In this document: positions 8,236-17,491 of the stretch, one piece after another
Position numbering within the stretch: the first letter of the stretch is position 1
Layout of the letters: each line of letters begins with the position of its first letter
Assembly (NCBI GenBank): GCA_900258555.1
Contig: LT984856.1
Coordinates: forward strand, 72,557 to 110,109
DNA from: an uncultured Desulfobacterium sp.
GTDB lineage: Bacteria > Desulfobacterota > DSM-4660 > Desulfatiglandales > Desulfatiglandaceae
Reading direction: 5' to 3'
Length of the DNA stretch: 37,553 bases
Made by a program: the position numbers and the translations under genes
The notes under the pieces: generated by a model
What the model was told of the DNA's origin: nothing
The model's input: the letters and a program-made list of their open reading frames with translations, nothing else
Databases searched by the model: none

Positions 8236-8290
8236 CAAAAAAAAGATTGTACCCGGGAGGACATCCCTCCGGATACAATCTCTTTTTATT
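8236..8290 (-). terminator. Strong bidirectional Rho-independent terminator after groEL
   Basis: The sequence at 8244-8281 folds into a hairpin. Its outer arms AGATTGTA (8244-8251) and TACAATCT (8274-8281) are perfect and its inner GC-rich stem is slightly imperfect around the loop ACAT. A run of eight A on the left (T on the minus strand) and CTTTTTATTT on the right let it work in both directions. It lies about 60 bases beyond the groEL stop. Confidence 0.85.
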
Positions 8291-8343
8291 TGATGGGCTC
8301 TATTAAGTCAATGATCTTAAGCCTTAAGGCCCAAAGGTGGAGA

Positions 8344-10334
<1,991 letters not shown>

Positions 10335-10979
10335 TTTCTGTATCCTCCAAAAAAATAAAAATTATGGCTAAACATCAACTAAAAAGCTTATAAATATGGT
10401 CTCACCTCCCCTTAAAGACTAAAAAAATTTACCTCCTAAACACAAGAGCTTACTTTGCTGTTCTGCAATCCAATAGCTGCCGCGGGATCTGCCATGGTTC
10501 CAAAAAATCTTTTATTCCCTATGACGATAATACAGAGATTTCGGGACCGAAGCTTGACTTAACACATTGAACTCAAGGCCTTTTGGGAGCATTCGCCCGC
10601 AAAATTGTTGGTAAAATAATAACCGGCTATCAAATGTCAAGTGCCGCGTTCAAAAAACATCTGGCTATTAAAGCACTTTTAGAATATGGAGGCTTGGCCA
10701 GGAAATGGTGTTTATAAAAATGATGGAGCAGCAAAATTAAACGTGTTTACTGGTAGGATTTGTACCCGGATTATCAAAATTTCAGATAATACCCGGCTTC
10801 TTCAAGATTGGATTTCGCACGGGGCTGCTTTCTGCACTTCTGACTTCTCTCACTTGCACCACTTCATCGGAGGCATGCCGAACTGCCACTGGATGTTGAC
10901 AATGGGTATGGCCTATGTTATCAAATCTCCAGTTTTATTCCATTAATGACAATTGCCACTTCACATATGGGGTGAGGCG
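10335..10979. other. 645-bp divergent intergenic region upstream of groES
   Basis: No convincing gene lies here. On the minus strand two extra Shine-Dalgarno-like tracts (AGGAGGTAAA near 10430 and GGGGAGGTGAG near 10405) precede the groES ribosome binding site, but neither leads into an open frame. One weak sigma-70-like promoter for groES is listed separately. CIRCE and a clear sigma-32 (CTTGAA/CCCCAT) promoter were looked for and not found. An 86-codon frame at 10686-10946 has no family features. Confidence 0.5.
10613..10640 (-). promoter_or_regulatory. Candidate sigma-70 promoter for groESL
   Basis: On the minus strand a perfect TTGACA (10640-10635) is followed after 16 bases by TATTTT (10618-10613). 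The -35 is ideal and the -10 moderate. It would give a leader of about 275 bases before groES, which is long, so the assignment is tentative. Confidence 0.3.
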
Positions 10980-11711
10980 ATGAATAAACGGGATGAGTTT
11001 TCTGAATATGGGAACAATGCAGAAAAAGATCTGCTTGACTTTAAGTTTGACGATTTGCCATTTGATAATGGGTCGAGACCAGGTGAGCCCGATGATGTCA
11101 TAGAATTGGTTGATGTTGTCGAAAGGGGAGAATTACTTGATGAGATCGAGATAGATGATATTGCCATATCCCTGGATGAAGAAGATCTAATTGACAACAA
11201 ATTTCAGGAAAAAGAACTTGCAAAAGAGTTAGCAGAAGAAGACCTGGATTTTGATCTGAACGACACTGACCTTGAAAGTCGGGCAGAGGAGGAAACAGAA
11301 GAATACCCTGAAATTGAAGTTGAGTTCGAGGGAGCTGATATCACAGAAGCACTGGTAGAGAATGAGCAGATAGCAAAAGACCTGCACAAAGAGGGGGTTT
11401 TGACGGAATCTGCATTAGATGTCGCTCTCGATGAATTTGTCAAACCCCCTGGTTTAGTTGAAAAGAGATATGAAGAAAAAACCGCACAATCTGAATTCTC
11501 AGACTTTGAGACACAAGAGTGCGCAGGTCTTGAGCAAAAGGCCACAGTCGGGGTGTCAGAAGAAAGGATTGAGGCGATCATTAGGGAAGTTGTTGAAGAT
11601 GTTGTAGAGAGGGTGGCCAGGGAGACAATGGTGAGCGTCGCAGAGAGGGTGATAGGGCAGGCCATTGAGACTTTGAAGAGTAGTATTGAGGCCCATGATA
11701 AAGGCGATTAG
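10980..11711 (+). CDS. Acidic hypothetical protein with C-terminal helical module
   Basis: A 243-residue protein of unknown function. Residues 1 to about 120 are extremely rich in Asp and Glu and probably disordered. The last 50 residues (SEERIEAIIREVVEDVVERV onward) form amphipathic helices with regularly spaced Val/Ile. Their layout resembles the C-terminal oligomerisation helices of polar organisers such as PopZ/DUF2497 proteins; this is a resemblance of pattern, not a recognised family match. No signal peptide or membrane segment is seen. ATG 10980 is preferred over TTG 10953 because TGGGGTGAGG lies just upstream and the earlier residues look non-coding. It precedes valS, but the IS-derived element and a terminator separate them. 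Confidence 0.65.
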   Translation: MNKRDEFSEYGNNAEKDLLDFKFDDLPFDNGSRPGEPDDVIELVDVVERGELLDEIEIDDIAISLDEEDLIDNKFQEKELAKELAEEDLDFDLNDTDLESRAEEETEEYPEIEVEFEGADITEALVENEQIAKDLHKEGVLTESALDVALDEFVKPPGLVEKRYEEKTAQSEFSDFETQECAGLEQKATVGVSEERIEAIIREVVEDVVERVARETMVSVAERVIGQAIETLKSSIEAHDKGD

Positions 11712-11764
11712 CTGAAGGATTGAGATATAATACACCAACAGGATTACCAGCCTCTACTACCATT

Positions 11765-11857
11765 AACTAAACCACCCTCGACTATAAGTCGAGGGGTTTT
11801 ATGAGGGGTCGATTTCAAATCGACTATCATCAGGAATCGGCTCCCCTTCTTGCTTTT
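11765..11857 (+). repeat. 93-bp direct repeat, copy 1
   Basis: This stretch, from AACTAAACCACCCTCG to TTCTTGCTTTT, is identical by eye to the last 93 bases of the window. It contains the terminal hairpin and the end of the tnpA remnant. It also holds an almost loop-less palindrome GTCGATTTCAAATCGAC. Flanks differ (CCATT here, AGAAG at copy 2), so the shared end lies at or just inside this boundary. Confidence 0.9.
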
Positions 11858-12009
11858 GAAAATATTGCTGGATCATTTCGTCCGTGCAAAACATCACGAG
11901 TCCGTATCGCCACCGCACCAGCCATTCCGCGCTTCAGATATTTGTGAAGCCAGATTTGGTGGACTTTGAGGTCTGTTTTGGTATGGGCACCCAGTTGATA
12001 ACGTCGCAT
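11799..12009 (-). pseudogene. tnpA: tnpA remnant, IS200/IS605 Y1 transposase (internally deleted)
   Basis: Reading leftward from ATG 12009, the frame begins MRRYQLGAHTKTDLKVHQIW, the typical opening of IS200-type TnpA (YxxGxHTxxxLxxHxxWxxKY). After about 27 residues the similarity stops. The family-like C-terminal end (YGLVMFCTDEMIQQYF, then a DDSRFEID tail) continues in another frame to a stop at 11799-11801. The central part with the HUH motif and catalytic tyrosine is missing, so the protein cannot be active. Mobilisation would need a full-length transposase elsewhere. Confidence 0.65.
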
Positions 12010-12095
12010 AGCGACATGTATTAACTTTTCTTCGCCTAAAGGCGAGGGATTTCAACCATCCCTGAAAGGGACATTAATTGAAAAATGCATCATTA

Positions 12096-12131
12096 GGGGG
12101 TTGTGAGATTGAAAGAACAACCCCCTTTTTT
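12096..12131 (+). terminator. Rho-independent terminator/attenuator in valS leader
   Basis: GGGGGTTGT (12096-12104) pairs perfectly with ACAACCCCC (12117-12125) across a 12-base loop, followed at once by six T. It ends only four bases before the valS ribosome binding site AGGAG (12136-12140). No promoter can fit between, so valS transcription must cross it. No T-box consensus (AGGGTGG..ACCGCG) and no valine-rich leader peptide were found. It may be an attenuator of unknown sensor, or a leaky terminator for upstream transcription. Confidence 0.75.
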
Positions 12132-12149
12132 CGTCAGGAGTGTTTTTTC

Positions 12150-14789
12150 ATGGATAGGGAAATCTTGGCCAAGGGTTATGAACCAGGTGATATTGAACGG
12201 AAGTGGTATAAGTATTGGGTGGACAACAACCTTTTTCAGGCAAAAGGCCACTCAGATGCAGAGCCTTTTTGTATTGTGATTCCTCCCCCCAATGTCACAG
12301 GTACATTACATATGGGTCATGCGCTCAATAACACCCTCCAGGACATCCTGTGCCGCTACAAGAAAATGAAGGGTTTTAATGTCCTGTGGCAGCCTGGCAC
12401 GGATCATGCCGGTATTGCCACCCAAAATGTGGTTGAAAAGTCTCTGGCATCCCAGGGAACCGACCGCCATGCGGTGGGCAGGGAAAAGTTTGAGGAACTG
12501 GTCTGGGAGTGGAGGGAAAAATACGGTGGTATCATCATAAATCAGCTAAAAAGGCTCGGATGCTCCTGCGACTGGAGCAGAGAGCGCTTCACCATGGATA
12601 AAGGGCTTTCAAGGGCGGTAAAAGAGGTATTCGTCCGTCTTTATGAAGAAGGGCTTATCTACCGCGGGGACTACATCATAAACTGGTGCCCAAGGTGTCA
12701 TACCGCGCTTGCAGACATAGAGGTGGAGCACGAAGACATGAACAGCTTCCTCTATTATATCCGATATCCCTTTGTGGGGCGTAATGGGCACCTGACTGTG
12801 GCAACCACCAGGCCTGAGACCCTCCTGGGAGACACTGCCGTTGCGGTAAACCCCAGGGATGAACGTTACGGAGATATATCCGGCGCATCAGTTCTCCTGC
12901 CGATCATGAACAGGCCGATACCCGTTATTTTTGAAGACTATGTGGATACAGAATTTGGTACAGGGGCGCTTAAGATAACTCCTGCACACGACCCGAACGA
13001 CTTTGAAATCGGAAACACACACAACCTGCAACGTATCAAGGTCATTGATGAAAACGGCAGGATGAACAGCCTTGCAGGCCCGTATCAGGGCATGGACAGG
13101 TTTGAATGCAGGGAGAAGATCCTTAAAGACATCGAGGATGCCGGGCTGCTTGAAAAGGTGGACCCCTATCAGAACGCCATCGGCCACTGTTACCGCTGCA
13201 AGACGATGATTGAGCCCTTGCTGTCAAAACAATGGTTCGTGAGGACTGCCCCCCTTGCAAAGGCCGCAAGCGACGCGGTAAGAGAGGGTAAGACCAGGAT
13301 AACCCCCGCAAGCTGGGAAGGCACATATTTTGATTGGATGGACAATATAAGAGACTGGTGCGTCTCAAGGCAGATATGGTGGGGTCACCGCATCCCCGCA
13401 TGGTATTGCAACGCATGCGGCGAGGTGCACGTTGCAAAAGAGGCGCCTCAGAGGTGTCGCGCGTGCAGCTCCGAAGACCTTGTCCAGGAGACAGACGTCC
13501 TGGACACATGGTTCAGCTCGGCCCTCTGGCCCTTCTCCACCCTTGGCTGGCCTGGTGCAACAGATGAACTCAAGACATTTTACCCCACTTCTGTGTTGAT
13601 TACAGGCTTTGATATACTCTTTTTCTGGGTGGCAAGGATGATGATGATGGGCATCCACTTTATGGGTGACATCCCCTTCAAGGATGTCTACATCCACGCC
13701 CTGGTCAGGGATGCTGAGGGTAAAAAGATGAGCAAGTCCAAAGGAAATGTCATTGATCCCCTTGTAGTTATGGATGAGTTCGGCACGGACGCATTCCGAT
13801 TTACACTGGCTGCCCTTGCGGCCCAGGGAAGGGATGTCAAGCTGTCAGAGGAAAGGATCGAGGGCTACCGTCATTTTGTGAACAAGATATGGAATGCCTC
13901 AAGATTCGCCCTGATGAACCTGCAAGACAAGGCCGATATAGAAACCGGCAACCATACGCTTGCAGACCGCTGGATACTGACGAGGCTTGGACAGGTAAGC
14001 ACGGAAGTCGCCCAGGCCCTTGATAGCTTCCGTTTTAATGAGGCCGCGGGTATCTGTTACCAGTTTATATGGCACGAACTCTGCGACTGGTACCTTGAGA
14101 TGGCCAAACAAGGCCTTTATGGAGACGACAAGGCCATAAAAGACTCCACCATGGAAACGGTAAAGACCGCCATTATGGGCTCCTTGAAGCTCCTGCATCC
14201 CTTTATGCCTTTTGTCACAGAAGAAATATGGCATAAGTTCACCGGGGGTGCATCCAGTATCATGCTGGCCGAATTTCCCAAGCCCTCTGATTTCATGTAC
14301 GACAAAGATGCATTAAAAAAGATGGATCTTTTGATGGGTGTGATAAATGGGGTAAGAAACATCCGGGGCGAAATGAATATTCCGCCATCAAAGTCGGTAA
14401 GCATTCTCTTGGATATGGCCGACGGAGAGCAGGCTGATATAATTAACGACAATATCACCCATATTAAGACACTTGCCAAGGTGGACAGCATCAGGATCGA
14501 ATCAGGCGCACCAAAGCCGGAGGCCTCTGCAACCGCCGTGTTCGGCCGGAATCAGGTCCACGTGCTTTTAAAAGGGCTTTTGGACTTTGATGAAGAAAGG
14601 AAAAGGATTGGAAAAGAAATACAGAAGATAGAAAAAGAAATAGAGGCATCAGAAAAGAAGCTCTCAAACCATGGCTTTATGGATAAGGCCCCTGCCGATG
14701 TTGTGGAAAAGGTCAAACAAAAGGTTGATGAGCTCTCCCTTAAAAGAGAGAAGCTGAAACACAATCTCTCATTTTTTGAGAAGATATAA
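12150..14789 (+). CDS. valS: Valine--tRNA ligase
   Basis: An 879-residue class Ia aminoacyl-tRNA synthetase that charges tRNA-Val. The HIGH-type motif is HMGH at 54-57 (PPNVTGTLHMGHALN) and the KMSKS loop is at 526-530. GTDHAGIATQ, WCVSRQIWWGHRIPAWYC and the zinc-type Cys pairs YCNACGEV/RCRACS are also present. The editing domain contains TTRPETLLGDTAV. The C-terminal coiled-coil arm typical of ValRS occupies roughly the last 65 residues. ATG 12150 is preceded by AGGAG with a nine-base gap; an in-frame TTG at 12078 would add 24 residues that run through the terminator hairpin and is unlikely. Length is standard. Confidence 0.98.
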   Translation: MDREILAKGYEPGDIERKWYKYWVDNNLFQAKGHSDAEPFCIVIPPPNVTGTLHMGHALNNTLQDILCRYKKMKGFNVLWQPGTDHAGIATQNVVEKSLASQGTDRHAVGREKFEELVWEWREKYGGIIINQLKRLGCSCDWSRERFTMDKGLSRAVKEVFVRLYEEGLIYRGDYIINWCPRCHTALADIEVEHEDMNSFLYYIRYPFVGRNGHLTVATTRPETLLGDTAVAVNPRDERYGDISGASVLLPIMNRPIPVIFEDYVDTEFGTGALKITPAHDPNDFEIGNTHNLQRIKVIDENGRMNSLAGPYQGMDRFECREKILKDIEDAGLLEKVDPYQNAIGHCYRCKTMIEPLLSKQWFVRTAPLAKAASDAVREGKTRITPASWEGTYFDWMDNIRDWCVSRQIWWGHRIPAWYCNACGEVHVAKEAPQRCRACSSEDLVQETDVLDTWFSSALWPFSTLGWPGATDELKTFYPTSVLITGFDILFFWVARMMMMGIHFMGDIPFKDVYIHALVRDAEGKKMSKSKGNVIDPLVVMDEFGTDAFRFTLAALAAQGRDVKLSEERIEGYRHFVNKIWNASRFALMNLQDKADIETGNHTLADRWILTRLGQVSTEVAQALDSFRFNEAAGICYQFIWHELCDWYLEMAKQGLYGDDKAIKDSTMETVKTAIMGSLKLLHPFMPFVTEEIWHKFTGGASSIMLAEFPKPSDFMYDKDALKKMDLLMGVINGVRNIRGEMNIPPSKSVSILLDMADGEQADIINDNITHIKTLAKVDSIRIESGAPKPEASATAVFGRNQVHVLLKGLLDFDEERKRIGKEIQKIEKEIEASEKKLSNHGFMDKAPADVVEKVKQKVDELSLKREKLKHNLSFFEKI

Positions 14790-14792
14790 AGA

Positions 14793-14866
14793 AGCTGTTA
14801 GCTATTAGGTATGGGATTTCGATATGTTGACAACTCCATTAAGCTAACGGCTAATTGCTAACAGCT
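14793..14866. repeat. 74-bp inverted repeat after valS
   Basis: AGCTGTTAGCTATTAG (14793-14808) is matched by CTAATTGCTAACAGCT (14851-14866), an inverted pair of 16 bases with one mismatch. It fills most of the valS-nadC gap. It looks like a small intergenic palindromic unit. It lacks a T-run, so a terminator is not supported. A related but poorer sequence (AAGCTGTCGGCTTTCAGCTATTGGCT) lies near 35575. Confidence 0.6.
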
Positions 14867-14887
14867 AAATGCCATTAAGAGGCTGCC

Positions 14888-15730
14888 ATGATAGAGCAAT
14901 ACCCGCTTTTGAAGCGAATAATACAATTTGCCCTGGAAGAAGACTTGGGCGAGGGTGATGTAACCACTGACGCTATTATTGGGCCGGAAGCCACAGGACA
15001 GGCCACTCTTTTGGCCCGCGAAGAATTGGTGCTGGCGGGGTTACAGGTATTTAAGCAGGTCTTTATGGAGATCGGTCCCGGAGTCGAATTTAAAGACTTT
15101 TATAAGGACGGCGACCTCGTGCCCGCCGCAGGCAAGGTTTGTATGCTTACGGGCCCCTTGACTGTCATACTTAAGGGAGAGAGGAGCGCACTTAATTTTT
15201 TGCAGCGCATGAGCGGCATAGCCACGTTGACCAGGAGGCATGTGGAAAAGGCGGGCTCAACAAAGCTCAGGGTCCTGGACACCAGAAAGACCGTACCAGG
15301 GCTAAGATGGCTTGACAAATATGCGGTGAGGACCGGGGGCGGTTCCAATCACCGCTTTTGCCTCTCTGACGGGATTCTAATAAAAGACAATCACATTGCC
15401 GCTGCAGGCTCCATTACTACTGCAATCAGACTTGCAAGAAAAAACGCACCTCACACTCTAAAGGTGGAGGTGGAGGTGGAAGACCTGGCAGGTGTGGAAG
15501 AGGCACTAAAGGCAGGTGCGGATATCATAATGCTTGATAACATGGACCCCAAGCAGATGAAAAAGGCCGTAAAGATGGTGGGAGGAAAGGCGCTTATTGA
15601 GGCCTCCGGGGGAATCAACCTGGAAACCATTAAGGAAGTGGCCAAGACCGGCATAGACTTTATCTCAGTAGGCGCGCTTACCCATTCACCAAAGGCAGCG
15701 GATTTCAGCCTGGAGATAGGGAACTTCTAA
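14888..15730 (+). CDS. nadC: Nicotinate-nucleotide pyrophosphorylase (quinolinate phosphoribosyltransferase)
   Basis: A 280-residue enzyme of de novo NAD synthesis. It converts quinolinate and PRPP to nicotinate mononucleotide, releasing CO2 and pyrophosphate. Family blocks visible in order: EEDLGEGDVTTDAI (about 17-30), ERSALNFLQRMSGIAT (near 95-110), LDTRKTVPGLRWLDKYAV (near 135), GGSNHRFCLSDGILIKDNHI, EVEVEDL, IIMLDNMDP, EASGGINLETI and DFISVGALTHS. These cover the active-site Arg, His and Lys residues known in NadC. nadA and nadB are not in the window. It is followed after 14 bp by the phosphatase gene, suggesting a shared transcript. Confidence 0.97.
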   Translation: MIEQYPLLKRIIQFALEEDLGEGDVTTDAIIGPEATGQATLLAREELVLAGLQVFKQVFMEIGPGVEFKDFYKDGDLVPAAGKVCMLTGPLTVILKGERSALNFLQRMSGIATLTRRHVEKAGSTKLRVLDTRKTVPGLRWLDKYAVRTGGGSNHRFCLSDGILIKDNHIAAAGSITTAIRLARKNAPHTLKVEVEVEDLAGVEEALKAGADIIMLDNMDPKQMKKAVKMVGGKALIEASGGINLETIKEVAKTGIDFISVGALTHSPKAADFSLEIGNF

Positions 15731-15744
15731 CCCGCAACCCGTAT

Positions 15745-16392
15745 ATGACCAGCGCAAAGACATTTATTGTCGGCGATATACACGGATGTCTTGATATGTT
15801 AAAGAGGCTGCTGGATAAGATTTCCTGGTCGCCTGAAAAAGATTCTTTAATCTTCCTGGGGGATTATATTGACAGGGGGAAAAACCCCAAGGGCGTTGTA
15901 GATTATATACTAGGGCTGAGCAGGATCTCATCAAGGGTCGAGTGGCTGAAGGGGAACCACGAGGCCATGTTCCTGGACTTTCTTTCGGGCCGGGACCGCG
16001 ATACCTTTCTTACAAACGGGGGGTGGAAGACCCTTGAAAGCTATGGAAACACCATAATCACAAACCAGGGATATAATATACCACCTGAACACCGGTCATT
16101 TTATGATTCCCTGAAACTGTATATTGAGCTTGAAGACCATTACGCGGTCCATGCAGGGTTCAGGCCCGGGCTTAGGATAGAAGAACAGACAGAAGAAGAC
16201 ATGCTCTGGATAAGAAAGTCATTCATCTATTCTGATTATAATTTCGGGAAAAAGGTTGTTTTCGGCCACACCCCGTTTCATGAACCACTGATCATGGAAA
16301 ACAAGATAGGCCTGGACACAGGCGCGGTTTACGGAAACAGGCTGACCTGTCTGGAATTGCCCGACGGGGTTTTCCATACGGTTGAGGCCTGA
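15745..16392 (+). CDS. PPP-type metallophosphoesterase (serine/threonine phosphatase-like)
   Basis: A 215-residue cytoplasmic calcineurin-like phosphatase. Metal-binding motifs are intact and ordered: GDIHG (10-14), GDYIDRG (39-45), GNHE (near 70), VHAGF (near 137), and FGHTPF near 173. The GDxxDRG/GNHE arrangement is that of bacterial PrpA/PP1-like protein phosphatases and of diadenosine tetraphosphatases, so either phosphoprotein or dinucleotide substrates are possible. It lies 14 bp after nadC and its end overlaps the start of the next gene by 11 bp. Co-translation with the 2-hydroxyacyl-CoA dehydratase-type protein is therefore likely. Confidence 0.9.
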   Translation: MTSAKTFIVGDIHGCLDMLKRLLDKISWSPEKDSLIFLGDYIDRGKNPKGVVDYILGLSRISSRVEWLKGNHEAMFLDFLSGRDRDTFLTNGGWKTLESYGNTIITNQGYNIPPEHRSFYDSLKLYIELEDHYAVHAGFRPGLRIEEQTEEDMLWIRKSFIYSDYNFGKKVVFGHTPFHEPLIMENKIGLDTGAVYGNRLTCLELPDGVFHTVEA

Positions 16393-17386
16393 TATCGTGA
16401 TCGGCATCACAGCAACTGTCCCCGTAGAGATAATCTTTGCAGCGGGCATGAGGCCCGTTGATATCAATAATATTTTTATCACATCCGATAATCCATCAAG
16501 ACTGGTATCCCAGGCCGAGGCAGCGGGTTTTTCACATAACACCTGTTCCTGGATCAAGGGTATCTACTCAACAGTAATCGCCCGTGACATAAAAGAGATC
16601 ATCGCTGTTACAGGCGGTGATTGCAGCAACACCATACCGCTGGCCGAGCTGTTGGCGCGAAACGGAATACGGATTTACACCTTTCACTATCCCCATGATC
16701 GCGACAGGGAAGGCCTTTGGTCACAGATGGACAAACTCCGCAAGGCCCTTGGTGCAGACTGGCATGATATAAAAGAGGTCAAATCAAGGCTTGACAGGGT
16801 TAGGGGTAAACTCAAGAGGCTTGATTATCTGACCTGGCGCGAGGATGTGGTAAGCGGGCTGGAAAATCACCTTTTCCTTGTAACAGCCTCTGATTTTAAC
16901 GGTGATCCTAACAGATTTGAAAACGAACTGGATCTGTTCCTTGCCGATGCTGAAAAAAGGACCCCTTTTGACCAGAAGATAAGGCTGGGATACCTTGGAG
17001 TTCCACCGATCTTCGGCCGGTTTTATGAGTTCATAGAATCCGTGGGAGGTCGTGTGGTGTTTAATGAGGTTCAGCGGCAGTTCAGCATGCCTTTTGAATG
17101 TGATGATATAGTCAATCAATACCTGGAATATACTTATCCTTATGACATGGCAGGCAGGCTCAGGGACATTGAGCAGGCGGTAACACAGCGTCGGCTGCAT
17201 GGCCTTATCCACTATACCCAGACATTTTGCTACAGGCAGATATATGACATTATTTTAAGGCAGGAGGCCCGCATACCAATACTTACCCTGGAGGGAGACA
17301 GGCCTGGTCTTATTGACGGCCGCACATGCCTGCGCATTGAGACATTTGTCGAAATGTTGAAGGAAAGACAATCACCCGCTATTTAG
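16382..17386 (+). CDS. 2-hydroxyacyl-CoA dehydratase D/HgdB-family protein
   Basis: A 334-residue protein of the HgdB/FldB/BcrB superfamily, which carries [4Fe-4S] clusters for radical dehydration of 2-hydroxyacyl-CoA or reduction of benzoyl-CoA. The opening IGITATVPVEIIFAAGMRPVD is highly characteristic. Three cysteines sit where cluster ligands are expected: C55 (NTCSW), C81 (GGDCSN) and C283 (FCYRQ). The partner subunit and the HgdC-type ATPase activator are absent from the window, so it may be a stand-alone member of unknown role. The start is TTG 16382, overlapping the phosphatase; GTG 16397, with GAGG nine bases before it, would begin at the conserved IGIT block and is equally plausible. 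Confidence 0.85.
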   Translation: MRPDIVIGITATVPVEIIFAAGMRPVDINNIFITSDNPSRLVSQAEAAGFSHNTCSWIKGIYSTVIARDIKEIIAVTGGDCSNTIPLAELLARNGIRIYTFHYPHDRDREGLWSQMDKLRKALGADWHDIKEVKSRLDRVRGKLKRLDYLTWREDVVSGLENHLFLVTASDFNGDPNRFENELDLFLADAEKRTPFDQKIRLGYLGVPPIFGRFYEFIESVGGRVVFNEVQRQFSMPFECDDIVNQYLEYTYPYDMAGRLRDIEQAVTQRRLHGLIHYTQTFCYRQIYDIILRQEARIPILTLEGDRPGLIDGRTCLRIETFVEMLKERQSPAI

Positions 17387-17388
17387 AC

Positions 17389-17463
17389 TATTGACCCTTT
17401 AGGCTCAAGTGGTTTAATATCCTTCCTTGATTTTGATCTCACCCTGGCCTCCAAGGGTCAATA
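17389..17463. repeat. 75-bp unit bounded by perfect 11-bp inverted repeats
   Basis: TATTGACCCTT (17389-17399) and AAGGGTCAATA (17453-17463) are exact inverted copies and fill the gap between two genes. There is no coding potential and no T-run. It may be a small palindromic intergenic unit or an RNA hairpin. A single TTTGACCCTTGACTC half-site is also seen near 37370, after the last gene. Confidence 0.55.
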
Positions 17464-17491
17464 AAACTCACAATAATTGAGGGTAAAGGCC

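Larger units (their letters stand above)
11765..12056 (-). mobile_element. Non-autonomous IS200/IS605-type element (MITE/PATE-like)
   Basis: About 290 bp with features of an internally deleted IS200/IS605-family insertion sequence. Subterminal hairpins sit at each end: CCCTCGACT-ATA-AGTCGAGGG (11775-11795) and TCGCCTAAAGGCGA (12032-12045). There are no terminal inverted repeats, as expected for the family. Between them the minus strand encodes the two ends of a Y1 transposase (listed separately). A second palindrome, TCCCTGAAAGGGA (12059-12071), adjoins the right end and may belong to it; the right boundary is uncertain. The leftmost 93 bases recur identically at 37461-37553 in the same orientation, which supports past mobility. 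Confidence 0.7.

Noticed and set aside
10335-10560. CIRCE operator or sigma-32 promoter for groESL
   Set aside because: No TTAGCACTC/GAGTGCTAA inverted repeat and no properly spaced CTTGAA/CCCCAT pair could be found.
10686-10946. 86-codon open frame on the plus strand
   Set aside because: No ribosome binding site, family motif or plausible protein composition was seen. It lies in the groES upstream region and is probably chance.
12078-12149. 24-residue N-terminal extension of ValRS, or a valine leader peptide
   Set aside because: The stretch runs through the terminator hairpin and contains no valine codon. The AGGAG before ATG 12150 is clearly the translation signal.
12050-12150. T-box riboswitch in front of valS
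   Set aside because: The conserved T-box sequence and a specifier-loop layout were looked for and not found. Only the terminator hairpin is present.
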